Assembly (NCBI RefSeq): GCF_002127225.1
Contig: NZ_NFUR01000004.1
Location: forward strand, 248,001 to 312,000
Direction: 5' to 3'
From: Sphingomonas sp. IBVSS2
GTDB taxonomy: Bacteria > Pseudomonadota > Alphaproteobacteria > Sphingomonadales > Sphingomonadaceae
DNA: 64,000 nucleotides
Under the pieces are notes generated by a model that had not been told where the DNA came from, searched no databases, and was given only the letters and a program-made list of their open reading frames with translations. Positions 24,563 through 33,158 of this stretch are shown here, one piece after another (positions within the stretch are counted from its first letter, which is position 1; each line of letters begins with the position of its first letter). Both the position numbers and the translations under genes were made by a program.

Positions 24563-26926
24563 TCAGGCGGCGGCGCTGGCGCCGCCCCGCGGGCGGGTGG
24601 CGAGCGCGCGTGCTTCCTGCACGGGGAGCGGACGGCCGAAATAATAGCCCTGTACCTTGGTGCAGCCGAGCTGCTGCACCATCCGGTGCTCCTCTTCGGT
24701 TTCCACGCCCTCGGCCGTGGTCGCCATGCCCAGGCTGTCCGCCAGCGCCACCACCGCACGGATGATCGCGATCGCTTCCTTGGTACCCTTGGACGCGCCC
24801 TGGACGAAGCTGCGGTCGATCTTGATCGAGCTGAACCGGGTATGCGCCAGATAGCCGAGCGAGGAATAGCCCGTCCCGAAATCGTCGAGGCTCAGGCGCA
24901 CGCCCAGCTCGAGCACCTTTTCGAGCACATGGATCGCCTGGGTCCCCTCGCGCATGAACACGCTCTCGGTCACTTCCAGCTCGAGCCGCTCGGGCGGCAG
25001 GCCGGACTGGGCGAGCGCCTGGGCCACCATGGTGGCGAAGCTCGGCGAGTGGAGCTGCTCGGGGCTGACATTCACTGCCACGCGCACTTCCGAATCCCAG
25101 CGCGCGGCTTCCTTGCAGGCGGTGCGCAGCACCCATTCGCCGATCTGCGGGATCAGCCGGGCATCCTCGGCCAGCGGCACGAACTTGGCGGGCGAGACCA
25201 CGCCGAATTCCGGGTGGGTCCAGCGCAGCAGCGCCTCGAAGCCGGCCAGCGAGCCGGTGTCCGCCAGCACCACCGGCTGGTAGTTGAGGTCCATCTCGCC
25301 ATTCTCGACCGCGCTGCGCAGTGCGATCTCGAGCACGCGGCGCTCCTCGGCGGCCATGTGCAACTGCGGCTCGTAGCAATGGAAGGCGCCGCCGCCGGTA
25401 TCCTTGGAGCGATAGAGCGCCAGGTCGGCCGAGCGGATCAGCATCTCGGCGGTGCGCCCGTCGCGCGGCCCCACGGCAAGGCCGACCGAGGCGCCGATGA
25501 ACAGCGTGTTCTGGTCGATCTCATAGGGGCGCGAGACCGTGTCGATGATGGCCTGGGCCAGCCGCTCGATGCCCGCAGTGTCGGTCGCGTCGCGCACCAC
25601 CACGGCGAACTCGTCGCCACCGAGCCGCCCGACCATCTCGTTCTCGCTCATCAGTTGCTTGAGCCGCTCGGAGACGCGCATCAGCAGCCGGTCGCCCACC
25701 GGGTGGCCCAGCGTGTCGTTCACTGCCTTGAAGCGATCGAGGTCGATCATCATGAAGGCGCAGCGCGAGCCCCATTTCTCCGCCTCGGCCATCGCGCGGG
25801 CCAGCGTCTCGTTGAGCAGCAGCCGGTTGGGCAGGCCGGTGAGCGTGTCGAACCGCGCCATCTTGCTGATCTGGTCGGCCGAGGCGCGCGCCTCGGTCAC
25901 GTCCGAGCCGACGCCGCGGAAGCCGATGAAGGTGCCGCCCTCGTCATAGCGCGGGCTGGCGGACATCTCCCACCAGCGCTCCTCGCCATTGACGAAGACC
26001 GGCAGCAGCAGGTCGTGGAAGGGATCGCGCGTCTTCAGCTTCTCGGCCAGGTCGCGCAGGCCGGCGGCGAAATTGCCGTCCTCCCAGGTCGGCCCGGCGA
26101 GCACCTGGAGGAAGGGCATGCCGTTGATCGCCTTGGGATCGACGCCCAGCGACTTGGAGAAGCGCGGATTGGCGCGGGCGACGCGGCGCTGCGCGTCGAT
26201 CTCCCACAGCCAGTCCGCCTCGCCTTCGCGCTCGTTCTCGCGCAGGAGCAGGCTCAGCGTCTCGTCGCGCTCGGCGATCGCCATTTCGCCGGCGCGGATT
26301 ACGACCAGCGCCTTGCCGCGCGCGAAAGTGGCCATGACGAGCAGCACGGTGAACAGCGCGGAAGCGGCGGCGAGCATCGGCGAGGCGATCAGCGACAGCG
26401 TCACCACCAGCGCGGTGCCGACGATCGCGACGAAGGTGATGGTGGCGAGCGGCAGCGCGGCCATGGCGACGGCGCTGGCGGTCATCAGCAGCGACACGAC
26501 GATCCACAGGCCGAGCGCGGCGCTGGCATCCACCAGATGGCCGAAGGCGAGGGGCGGGATCGACCAGACCGCGCCCAATGCCACGCCGTCGAGCACCGTG
26601 TCGCGCACATCGCCCAGCGTGGCGGTGACGGCGGTGCGATGGCGCCTGGCGAGGCGCCGGAAGGCGACCGCGGTGCCGGCGGCGGCGACGATCGCGCCCC
26701 AGCTTGCCAGCTGCCACAGCGGCACCAGCGGGGCGAGGATGATCGTGACGAGCGAGGCGCCGATCACGTTGGCGGCGAGCATGAACAGGGCCAGCTGGCT
26801 GCCGGCATGGAGCTGGGCGGCACGGATCGGCCCCCAGTCGGTGGTGTCCGCCGGGTCGTACAGGCCCAGAAGCGCACGCGCATCGATGCGCGGCCGGGCG
26901 AATTGCGAGGTCGTCTGGCTGTTCAC
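24563..26926 (-). CDS. Membrane-anchored PAS-GGDEF-EAL cyclic-di-GMP protein
   Basis: A 787-residue signalling protein. About six N-terminal membrane helices (about 45-210) form a sensor region of no family I recognise. A PAS domain follows (about 255-365, EADWLWEIDAQRRVARANPRFS), then a diguanylate cyclase domain with intact GGDEF (about 435-439, RLGGDEFAVVV) and an EAL domain (EALLRW near 563; VNVSPEQL, EVTESVF, LDDFGTGYSS near 679, KIDRSF, TAEGVETEEE, GYYFGRPLP). Both active-site signatures are intact, so synthesis and hydrolysis of c-di-GMP are both possible. It converges on the M28 gene and is preceded by a large inverted repeat. Confidence 0.9.
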   Translation of the reverse strand: MNSQTTSQFARPRIDARALLGLYDPADTTDWGPIRAAQLHAGSQLALFMLAANVIGASLVTIILAPLVPLWQLASWGAIVAAAGTAVAFRRLARRHRTAVTATLGDVRDTVLDGVALGAVWSIPPLAFGHLVDASAALGLWIVVSLLMTASAVAMAALPLATITFVAIVGTALVVTLSLIASPMLAAASALFTVLLVMATFARGKALVVIRAGEMAIAERDETLSLLLRENEREGEADWLWEIDAQRRVARANPRFSKSLGVDPKAINGMPFLQVLAGPTWEDGNFAAGLRDLAEKLKTRDPFHDLLLPVFVNGEERWWEMSASPRYDEGGTFIGFRGVGSDVTEARASADQISKMARFDTLTGLPNRLLLNETLARAMAEAEKWGSRCAFMMIDLDRFKAVNDTLGHPVGDRLLMRVSERLKQLMSENEMVGRLGGDEFAVVVRDATDTAGIERLAQAIIDTVSRPYEIDQNTLFIGASVGLAVGPRDGRTAEMLIRSADLALYRSKDTGGGAFHCYEPQLHMAAEERRVLEIALRSAVENGEMDLNYQPVVLADTGSLAGFEALLRWTHPEFGVVSPAKFVPLAEDARLIPQIGEWVLRTACKEAARWDSEVRVAVNVSPEQLHSPSFATMVAQALAQSGLPPERLELEVTESVFMREGTQAIHVLEKVLELGVRLSLDDFGTGYSSLGYLAHTRFSSIKIDRSFVQGASKGTKEAIAIIRAVVALADSLGMATTAEGVETEEEHRMVQQLGCTKVQGYYFGRPLPVQEARALATRPRGGASAAA

Positions 26927-26991
26927 CCGGAAGGTGTAGCCCGGCGCTGGTTAGCGAGTGGTTAGGCCGGGAAGGGAAAAGACGAATATGG

Positions 26992-27117
26992 CTCCCCTCC
27001 CTGGAAGGGAGGGGCTTGGGGGTGGGTGGATGGCCGCGTTACGTCGCGATTGGTACTCGGCCAGCAGTATCGCCCGGACCTTACCCACCCCCGGCCCCTC
27101 CCTTCCAGGGAGGGGAG
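26992..27117. repeat. REP/BIME-like inverted repeat pair
   Basis: Two arms of 35-36 nt (26992-27027 and 27083-27117) are inverted copies differing by one indel and one or two substitutions. Each arm also folds on itself (CCCCTCCC, TGGAA, GGGAGGGG). The element fills the gap between the carotenoid oxygenase stop and the GGDEF/EAL start and could act as a terminator for the former. A shorter relative lies at 29109-29129, and a palindrome of the same general style lies inside murD. Confidence 0.75.
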
Positions 27118-27126
27118 GGCAGTGCA

Positions 27127-28491
27127 TCACCCCGCGATCCAGTTGCCATGAAAGCCCGGCGGCACCCGGTGCGGCAGGCGGATGCTGGCCACCGGCGCGC
27201 CCGCGAAGTCGCGCGCGTCGAGGATCACCAGGTCGGTCGTCTCGTGCGGCAGGTCGACCACCAGGCCGATCAGCCAGCCCGCGTCCTCGGCCGAATCGGG
27301 CGCGGCGGGAACGAAGACGAACTCGCCCGGATGCCGGCCCGGGCCGAAATCATGGACCTGGCGCGTGCCGGCCTCCAGATCATGCTTGTAGAGCTGCGTC
27401 CCGGCGATCGCGAAGCCGTTCCCGGGCAGCGCCATCGTATAGGCATAGCGATAGGGCTGGCCGAAGCGCCGCTCGTCGGGGCGGGGGAATTCCTGCGGCG
27501 CGGAATCGAGGATGCGCCGCTCGGCGGTGCGCGTCGCGGGATCGAGCACGAACCGCTCGAGCCCGCGCGGGCTCTGGTCGGGGCCGCCCGGCGCGCCGGC
27601 GAACATCGTGTCATAGGTCACGGCGTCGAGCACCACCCGGCCATCGGGCAGGTCATGGGCGTTGGCGACATGGAAGATGTAGCAGGGATCGATCTCGATC
27701 CAGATAATGTCCTCGCCCCGCCCGTCGCGGGGGAGCAGGCCGATCCGGGCACGATGCTCGGGGTTCCAGCGATAGGGGAAGCGGGTTCCTTGCATCGCTT
27801 CCGCCAGCGAGAAGGTCACCGGCAGGTCCATCACCACCGCGTAGCGCGCGGTGAAGGCGCAGTCATGGATCGAGGGGCCGTGCTCCACCGCGATCGGCTC
27901 CTCGCGCACCACCATGCCCTCGGCCGAGATCACGACATGGTGCACGGTATCGGGCACCATGGCGGCATAGGTGATCGCATGCTGTTCGCCGGTCAGCGGA
28001 TCGCGGTGGGGATGGGCGGTGAAGGTGCCTGCCAGCGTGCCGCCGAAATCGGAATAGGCCTGGCGCTCCATATCGCGTGACAGGGCGACCGGCGTGCTGC
28101 CGGCCTCGACCAGCGCCAGGATTTCGCCGGCGATCTCGACGACATTGGTGTTCACCGTGTCGAAGCGGCCGTGGCGCGGCCCGGGGGCAGGGGGCTCGCC
28201 CAATGCGGCGGCGGCCGGAGTCGAGCGGATCCAGCGGTTGCGATACCATTGCGCCTTCCCGTCCCGGATCGCCAGGCCATGGACCATGCCGTCGCCGACG
28301 AACCAGTGATAGCCCTTGGGGTCCGGGTTCACCGGATTGGGGCCGATGCGCATATATTGGCCGTTCAGCGCCGGCGGGATCGTGCCGGTGACCGGAAGCT
28401 CGGTAAGGGTCAGTTCCGCGCGCATCGGCGCGTGGATACCGGTGAGGAAGGGGTGATCGGTCGCTTGGTCCAGTTCGATCGCGCTTGCCAT
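27127..28491 (-). CDS. Carotenoid oxygenase family protein
   Basis: A 454-residue enzyme of the carotenoid cleavage dioxygenase/retinal pigment epithelium 65 family, seven-bladed propeller non-haem iron enzymes. The four iron-ligand histidine regions are visible: GTFTAHPHRD, SIHDCAFT, FHVANAHDLPDG and the C-terminal FHGNW. The family opening LNGQYMRIGPNPVNPDP and HWFVGDGMVHG are present. Substrates in this family include carotenoids and also stilbenes or lignin-type phenylpropenes, and the sequence alone does not decide. ATG at 28491 follows CCCGGAGG. It is divergent from a TetR gene, with a promoter and palindrome between them, so repression by that TetR is likely. Confidence 0.87.
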   Translation of the reverse strand: MASAIELDQATDHPFLTGIHAPMRAELTLTELPVTGTIPPALNGQYMRIGPNPVNPDPKGYHWFVGDGMVHGLAIRDGKAQWYRNRWIRSTPAAAALGEPPAPGPRHGRFDTVNTNVVEIAGEILALVEAGSTPVALSRDMERQAYSDFGGTLAGTFTAHPHRDPLTGEQHAITYAAMVPDTVHHVVISAEGMVVREEPIAVEHGPSIHDCAFTARYAVVMDLPVTFSLAEAMQGTRFPYRWNPEHRARIGLLPRDGRGEDIIWIEIDPCYIFHVANAHDLPDGRVVLDAVTYDTMFAGAPGGPDQSPRGLERFVLDPATRTAERRILDSAPQEFPRPDERRFGQPYRYAYTMALPGNGFAIAGTQLYKHDLEAGTRQVHDFGPGRHPGEFVFVPAAPDSAEDAGWLIGLVVDLPHETTDLVILDARDFAGAPVASIRLPHRVPPGFHGNWIAG

Positions 28492-28509
28492 TGTCGCCTC
28501 CGGGACTAT

Positions 28510-28552
28510 GTTGACGCTGTTTACATAGCGGGCAAATGATAACAGTGTCAAC
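28510..28552. promoter_or_regulatory. Promoter of the carotenoid oxygenase gene with a TetR-type operator
   Basis: On the minus strand TTGACA (28551-28546), 17 nt, CTATGT forms a strong promoter reading to the oxygenase gene. The same segment holds an inverted repeat with arms GTTGACGCTGTT (28510-28521) and AACAGTGTCAAC (28541-28552), matching at 11 of 12 positions. The right arm lies inside the first codons of the divergent tetR gene, so the site would cover both starts. Confidence 0.65.
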
Positions 28553-29105
28553 ATCCGAGGGCGGCAAGGCCTATCATCATGGCGACCTGCGTACGGCGGC
28601 GCTCGAGGCCGGGCTGAAATTGCTGGAGACACGCACCGCCGACGATCTTGGCCTGCGCGAGATCGCCCGGACCGTGGGGGTGAGCGCGACGGCGCTCTAC
28701 CGGCATTTCCCGGACAAGAAGGCGCTGATGACCGCGCTGGCGGGCGAGGGGCTCCGGCGCCTGTCGGAGGCGCAGCACGAAGCGGCCGACCGCGCGGGCG
28801 GCGGCAAGGCGGGCTTTGCGGCGACCGGTGCCGCCTATGTCCGGTTCGCGCTGGCCAATCCGGCCCTGTTCCGGCTGATCTTCGCCAATCCCGACATGGA
28901 TTCCTCGGCGCTGGCGCACGAAGACAGCGCGATGGCTTTCCTGAGGGAAAACGCCCGCGCCGCGGCCGCCGAGCACGGCGGCGACGCGGAAGTGATCGCC
29001 ATCCACGCCTGGTCCTGCGCGCATGGGCTGGCGATGCTGATGCTCGACCGGCAGATCCCGGCGGACGACGCGATCATCGATCGGGTGGTCGGCGGGCGTT
29101 GGTGA
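28536..29105 (+). CDS. TetR family transcriptional regulator
   Basis: A 189-residue TetR/AcrR regulator. The N-terminal helix-turn-helix (about 14-62: YHHGDLRTAALEAGLKLLE, LREIARTVGVSATALYRHFPDKKALMTAL) is clear. The C-terminal ligand domain has PALFRLIFANP and IHAWSCAHGLAMLMLD, which matches the TetR C-terminal WHG-type domain. The ATG at 28536 lies inside an inverted repeat that also covers the divergent oxygenase promoter, so it probably represses both itself and the oxygenase until a lipid or aromatic ligand binds. No ribosome binding site is obvious, so initiation may be leaderless. Confidence 0.88.
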   Translation: MITVSTSEGGKAYHHGDLRTAALEAGLKLLETRTADDLGLREIARTVGVSATALYRHFPDKKALMTALAGEGLRRLSEAQHEAADRAGGGKAGFAATGAAYVRFALANPALFRLIFANPDMDSSALAHEDSAMAFLRENARAAAAEHGGDAEVIAIHAWSCAHGLAMLMLDRQIPADDAIIDRVVGGRW

Positions 29106-29108
29106 GCT

Positions 29109-29129
29109 CCCCTCCCCGAGGGGGAGGGG
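29109..29129. terminator. Short GC hairpin between convergent genes
   Basis: Stem CCCCTCCCC / GGGGAGGGG with loop GAG, 3 nt after the tetR stop and 12 nt before the end of the convergent acyl-AMP ligase gene. No U-tract follows. It resembles one arm of the repeat at 26992-27117 and may serve as a bidirectional terminator. Confidence 0.45.
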
Positions 29130-29141
29130 AATCGCCAGGCC

Positions 29142-30914
29142 TTACGCGGCGAGCGCGTAGGGCTTGATCTCGCCGTTGAGATAGAGGTTGCGGGCCTTGG
29201 CGCGGCTGAGCTTGCCCGAGCTGGTGCGCGGCAGGGTGCGCGGCGGGACGAGTTCGATCACGCAGTTCATGCCGGTCACCGAGCGGACGCGCTCGCGGAT
29301 CTCGTCGCGCAGGCGCAAGCGCTCCTGCTCGTCCGAGGTGCGGCACTGCACCAGCACCGCCGGCGTCTCCTCGCCGCCCGGGGTGGTGATCGCGAAGGCG
29401 GCGACGTCGCCCTGCTTGAACGCCGGCAGCTGCTCCACGGCCCATTCGATGTCCTGGGGCCAGTGGTTCTTGCCGTTGATGATGATCATGTCCTTGGCGC
29501 GGCCGACGATGTAGATATAGCCTTCGCTGATATACCCCATGTCGCCGGTGTCGAGCCAACCGTCCTTCAGGCAGGCGTCGGTCGCCTCGGGGTCGCGGAA
29601 ATAGCCGACCATCACGCTCGGTCCCTTGCACCAGACCTTGCCGATCGCCTTTTCGGGAAGCGGCGTGCCGTCTTCCTCGCGGATCTCGATCGTCATGTCG
29701 CGTGCGGGAACGCCGCAATTGACGATGGCGCGGAAGCGCTGCGGTCGGTCGCCGCGGGCGACTTCGCCGCCGGAAAGCTGGGTTTCCTCGACCAGCTCGA
29801 CCATGATGCCTTCGCCCGGCGGCATGATCGAGACGGCGAGGGTGGCTTCCGCCAGGCCGTAGCTCGGCAGGAAGGCACTGGCCTTGAAGCCCGCATCGGC
29901 GAAGGCGTCGACGAACGACTGCATCACGTCCGGGCGGATCATGTCGGCGCCGTTGCCGGCGACGCGCCAGCGGCTGAGGTCGAAACGGTCGCTGGCCTTG
30001 GTCTGGCTCGACATGCGGCGGGCGCAGATGTCGTAGCCGAAGGTCGGCGAATAGCTGAGCGTGTTGCCCTGGTTGCGGCTGATCAGGTCGAGCCAGGCGA
30101 GCGGGCGCCGGGCGAAATCCTCGGTCTTGAGATAGTCGGTCGAGACCTGGTTGGCGACGACCGAGAGCAGGCAGCCGACCAGGCCCATGTCATGGTACCA
30201 GGGCAGCCACGAGACGCAGCGATCGCCATCGGTCACGTTCATGCCATGGCTGTGCGCCGCCAGGTTGTTGAGCAGGGCATGGTGGGTGATCACCACGCCG
30301 TGCGGGAAGCGAGTCGAGCCGCTCGAATATTGCAGATAGGCGATGTCGGTCGTCTTCGCCTCGGGCAGCTGCGTCGGCGCCGCGTCGCGCTGGACGAACT
30401 CGGACCAGTCCACGCCCGGCACGCCCCGGCCGCGCGCGGCCTCGGCGCACATCGCGCCGATCTCGGGCGGGAAGAGCAGCATCGAGGGGTCGCAGCTCTG
30501 CAGCTGGACGGTGAGCTGGTCGATATAGGACTGGGCGCCGCCGAAGCTGGTCGGCAGCGGCAGCGGCACCGGCCAGGCGCCGGCATAGATCACCCCGAAG
30601 AACAGCGAGGCGAATTCGGCGCCCGTCTCCGCGATCAGCGCGATGCGATCCTCGGGCTTCACGCCCGCGGCGATCAGGCGCCAGGCCTGCTTCAACGCAT
30701 CCTCGCGCAGCTCCGCGAAGGGATAGGGGCGCACGAGATTGCCGCGCGCATCGTGGAAATTGAGCCCGCGCTTGCCCTTGGCGGCATAGTCCAGCGCTTC
30801 GCCCAGCGTTTCGAAATCCGCAAGGCGACGCGGCAGGCTGTCATCGGTAGGCGTAGGCGCGAGCGTTCCCGCTTCCTTTTCTGCCTCGAGCGATCCCGTA
30901 ACGTCCAATACCAT
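29142..30914 (-). CDS. Fatty-acyl-AMP ligase / acyl-ACP synthetase-type enzyme
   Basis: A 590-residue adenylate-forming enzyme. The A3 motif LQYSSGSTRFPHGVVITH is near 194, FAAL-type WLPWYHDMGLVGCLL follows, then YGLAEATLAVS, the GWLDTGDMGYISEG hinge region, and IINGKNHWPQDIE near the C-terminus. The short loop and the YHDMGL motif fit fatty-acyl-AMP ligases, which hand acyl-AMP to an acyl carrier protein rather than CoA. In alphaproteobacteria such enzymes serve sphingolipid or secondary lipid assembly, but no carrier protein or serine palmitoyltransferase lies beside it here. It converges on tetR, and its start is 121 nt from the divergent recX. Confidence 0.85.
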   Translation of the reverse strand: MVLDVTGSLEAEKEAGTLAPTPTDDSLPRRLADFETLGEALDYAAKGKRGLNFHDARGNLVRPYPFAELREDALKQAWRLIAAGVKPEDRIALIAETGAEFASLFFGVIYAGAWPVPLPLPTSFGGAQSYIDQLTVQLQSCDPSMLLFPPEIGAMCAEAARGRGVPGVDWSEFVQRDAAPTQLPEAKTTDIAYLQYSSGSTRFPHGVVITHHALLNNLAAHSHGMNVTDGDRCVSWLPWYHDMGLVGCLLSVVANQVSTDYLKTEDFARRPLAWLDLISRNQGNTLSYSPTFGYDICARRMSSQTKASDRFDLSRWRVAGNGADMIRPDVMQSFVDAFADAGFKASAFLPSYGLAEATLAVSIMPPGEGIMVELVEETQLSGGEVARGDRPQRFRAIVNCGVPARDMTIEIREEDGTPLPEKAIGKVWCKGPSVMVGYFRDPEATDACLKDGWLDTGDMGYISEGYIYIVGRAKDMIIINGKNHWPQDIEWAVEQLPAFKQGDVAAFAITTPGGEETPAVLVQCRTSDEQERLRLRDEIRERVRSVTGMNCVIELVPPRTLPRTSSGKLSRAKARNLYLNGEIKPYALAA

Positions 30915-31035
30915 TCTTTATTCCGTGCCCCTGCGTGGTAGCCAACGTCGTGCCCCCACGACGAATTTTTTGAGGCTAGCCTCTGCTACGCACTGTCGTT
31001 CAAAATCGGTTGCCACTGTGGCACAATCATGGCGC

Positions 31036-31572
31036 ATGCCCGCCCAGAGACGCCCCCTCCCACCGCTGAATAGCGCCGATCTGGAGCGTTATGCGCTCCG
31101 CTATGTCGAACGTTACGCTACGACAAGGGCCAAACTTGCGATCTATCTGTCCCGAAAACTGCAGGAGCGCGGCTGGGACGGAGAAAAATCCCCCGATCCG
31201 GAGGCTTTGGCCGAACGCATGGCCGAGCTCGGCTATGTCGACGACCGGCTCTATGCCGAATCCAAGGCCGGGGCGATGGCGCGGCGCGGATTGGGCGCCC
31301 GCCGGGTGCGCGAGGCGCTGCGGTTCGCCGGCGTGGAGGAGGAGGATGCCGCCGCGCTGGCGCCGGCGATCGCGGCGGAAGGCCTTGCGAGCGCGATCGC
31401 CTTTGCCCGGCGCAGGCGCATCGGCCCCTATGCCCGCGAAGCCGCGGACCGGCCGCTGCAGGAGAAGCAGATGGCTGCGATGATCCGTGCCGGGCATGCG
31501 CCGGGACTGGCCCGCGCGATCGTCCGCATGGCGCCGGGGGACGACCCGGAAACCATGCTCGGCGAGGCTTGA
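31036..31572 (+). CDS. recX: Regulatory protein RecX
   Basis: A protein of about 178 residues of the RecX family, small helical repeat proteins that modulate RecA filaments. Helical units run from LERYALRYVERYATTRAKLAIYLSRKLQERG through MAELGYVDDRLYAESKAGAMARRGLGARRVREALRFAGV and the C-terminal ARAIVRMAPGDDPETML. The ATG at 31036 is chosen because the family core begins about 12 residues later; an upstream 37-residue extension has no RecX character. recA is not adjacent. A 13-nt palindrome TGCCACTGTGGCA lies just upstream at 31011-31023. Confidence 0.82.
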   Translation: MPAQRRPLPPLNSADLERYALRYVERYATTRAKLAIYLSRKLQERGWDGEKSPDPEALAERMAELGYVDDRLYAESKAGAMARRGLGARRVREALRFAGVEEEDAAALAPAIAAEGLASAIAFARRRRIGPYAREAADRPLQEKQMAAMIRAGHAPGLARAIVRMAPGDDPETMLGEA

Positions 31573-31646
31573 TGCCAGATCGGCAACAAAGGCAATTCCA
31601 TTTATGGAAAATACCATGTTAATGTGACCCTTCGGGGGAACAGGAA

Positions 31647-32231
31647 ATGCGTGCTGACCAACAGGTTGCGCAGAACGACTATACAGACACGCCGAACGAT
31701 AACGGGGGGATTGGCGAGGACCCGGTGGATGAGAACCAGGTCTTTGCCGGTGTCGTGAAATGGTTCGACGTTACGCGGGGATTCGGCTTTCTGGTCGCCG
31801 ATGACGCTGCCGTGGGCGACATCCTGATCCACTTCACCGTGCTCCAGGATCATGGCCGCCGCTCGCTGCCCGAGGGGGCTCGGGTGGAGTGTACGGCGGT
31901 GCAGCGCCAGCGGGGGCTGCAGGCGCGCGAGATCCTTTCGATCGATCTCAGCCAGGCGGTCGAGGCACCCAAGCGACAGGCCGACCGGGCCGACCGGGTG
32001 AAGCTGATCGCCACTGCCGGCCCGTTCGAGCCGGTGACGGTGAAATGGTTCAATCGCCTCAAGGGCTATGGATTCCTCGTGCGCGAATCCGACTCGGCCG
32101 ATATATTCGTCCATATGGAGACGTTGCGCCGTGCCGATATCGAGGAGGTCGAGCCTGGCCAGTCGCTCAGCGCGCGCATCGTCGATGGCGAAAAGGGGCC
32201 GCTCGCCGTGGCGGTCGAAAGGACCGGCTGA
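31647..32231 (+). CDS. Double cold-shock domain protein
   Basis: A 194-residue nucleic-acid-binding protein with two cold-shock domains. The first (about 33-100) has [15 protein letters not shown] with RNP1 at 45-50 and an RNP2-like DILIHF. The second (about 129-192) has [15 protein letters not shown] and DIFVHME. A polar, acidic N-terminus of about 30 residues and a charged linker separate them. Two-domain proteins of this kind are common in alphaproteobacteria and bind single-stranded RNA or DNA, often in stress or stationary phase. An AGGAA ribosome site precedes the ATG. The DUF192 gene follows after 4 nt. Confidence 0.9.
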   Translation: MRADQQVAQNDYTDTPNDNGGIGEDPVDENQVFAGVVKWFDVTRGFGFLVADDAAVGDILIHFTVLQDHGRRSLPEGARVECTAVQRQRGLQAREILSIDLSQAVEAPKRQADRADRVKLIATAGPFEPVTVKWFNRLKGYGFLVRESDSADIFVHMETLRRADIEEVEPGQSLSARIVDGEKGPLAVAVERTG

Positions 32232-32235
32232 GACG

Positions 32236-32727
32236 ATGAAGTTCCTGCGTGGGTGGGGAGCGGCGCTCGCCGCTTCCGTGCTGCTCGTCTCCGGTGCGTG
32301 CCAGGGTGAGGCGGAGACCGGGCCGCCTGCGGTGCAGGCTGCGCGGAAGATCGACGTGACGGTCGACAGCGCCAATGGCCCGCACGTCTTCCATGTCGAA
32401 CTCGCCCGCACCACCGCCGAGCAGGAGCGCGGGCTGATGTTCCGCACCAATATTCCGCAGGACGGCGGCATGCTCTTCGCGCCCTATCCGGCCGACGGCC
32501 CGCCGCGCGAGGCGAGCTTCTGGATGAAGAACACGCCCACCGCGCTCGACATCCTGTTCATCCGCGAGGACGGCACGATCGCCCGGATCGGCGAGAATGC
32601 GGTGCCGTTCTCGGAGGAGAATGTGAAATCGGGCGAGCCGGTGGCCGCGGTGCTCGAGATCAATGCGGGCGTCTCGGCGAAGCTCGGCATCCGGGCCGGC
32701 GACAAGGTGCGCTGGGCGAAGCAGTAA
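32236..32727 (+). CDS. DUF192 family exported protein
   Basis: A 163-residue protein of the DUF192 family. A signal peptide occupies about 1-24, and Cys24 in SGAC could be a non-ideal lipobox. The family core has ARTTAEQERGLMFRTNIP, GMLFAPYP, the signature FWMKNTPTALDILFI, and VLEINAGVSAKLGIRAGDKV. Function is unknown across the family; it forms a small periplasmic beta-barrel. It starts 4 nt after the cold-shock gene stop and precedes the NDUFA12 gene by 38 nt, an arrangement that suggests one transcript. Confidence 0.82.
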   Translation: MKFLRGWGAALAASVLLVSGACQGEAETGPPAVQAARKIDVTVDSANGPHVFHVELARTTAEQERGLMFRTNIPQDGGMLFAPYPADGPPREASFWMKNTPTALDILFIREDGTIARIGENAVPFSEENVKSGEPVAAVLEINAGVSAKLGIRAGDKVRWAKQ

Positions 32728-32765
32728 GCATTGCCTCTCCGCGCGCTCCCCGCTAATCCGCGCCC

Positions 32766-33158
32766 ATGGGTCTCAATCTCAATCCCTTCACCTGGTGGAA
32801 CGGCGCCACCTTCGGCACCTGGATGGGCCTGCGCGGCAAGACGCGCGTGGGCGAGGACGATCTGGGCAACGTCTATTACGAGGGCGGCCAGGATCCCAAC
32901 GGCATCCCGCGCCGCTGGGTGATCTACAACGGCTCGAACGACGCGAGCCGGGTGCCGCCGGAATGGTTCAGCTGGCTGCACCACCAGATCGATTCGGCGC
33001 CGGACCAGGCGCTGCCGGCGCCCAAGGCGTGGGAGAAGCCCGCCGAGATGAACCTGACCGGTTCGCAGCTCGCCTACCGTCCGAGCGGCGCGCTGGAGAA
33101 GGGTGGGCATCGTGCCCGCGCCACCGGCGACTACGAGGCCTGGACTCCCGGCGCATGA
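32766..33158 (+). CDS. NDUFA12-family NADH:ubiquinone oxidoreductase accessory subunit
   Basis: A 130-residue homologue of the mitochondrial complex I subunit NDUFA12/B17.2. Landmarks are FTWWNGATFGTWM, the KTRVGEDDLGNVYYEGG core and PRRWVIYNG followed by PPEWFSWLHHQID, all typical of the family. Alphaproteobacterial complex I carries this supernumerary subunit, and the gene is usually outside the nuo operon, as here. The stop overlaps the next start (ATGA), so it is coupled to the DUF2155 lipoprotein gene. Confidence 0.92.
   Translation: MGLNLNPFTWWNGATFGTWMGLRGKTRVGEDDLGNVYYEGGQDPNGIPRRWVIYNGSNDASRVPPEWFSWLHHQIDSAPDQALPAPKAWEKPAEMNLTGSQLAYRPSGALEKGGHRARATGDYEAWTPGA

Noticed and set aside
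24552..24576. Hairpin GCGCCGCCG/CGGCGGCGC between the M28 and GGDEF/EAL genes
   Set aside because: The right arm is the Ala-rich coding end of the GGDEF/EAL protein and there is no U-tract, so it is not a convincing terminator.
31018..31032. Sigma54-like TGGCAC-N5-TGGC just before recX
   Set aside because: The -12 element would place the transcription start inside recX, one base of the TTGC element mismatches, and no enhancer site is seen.
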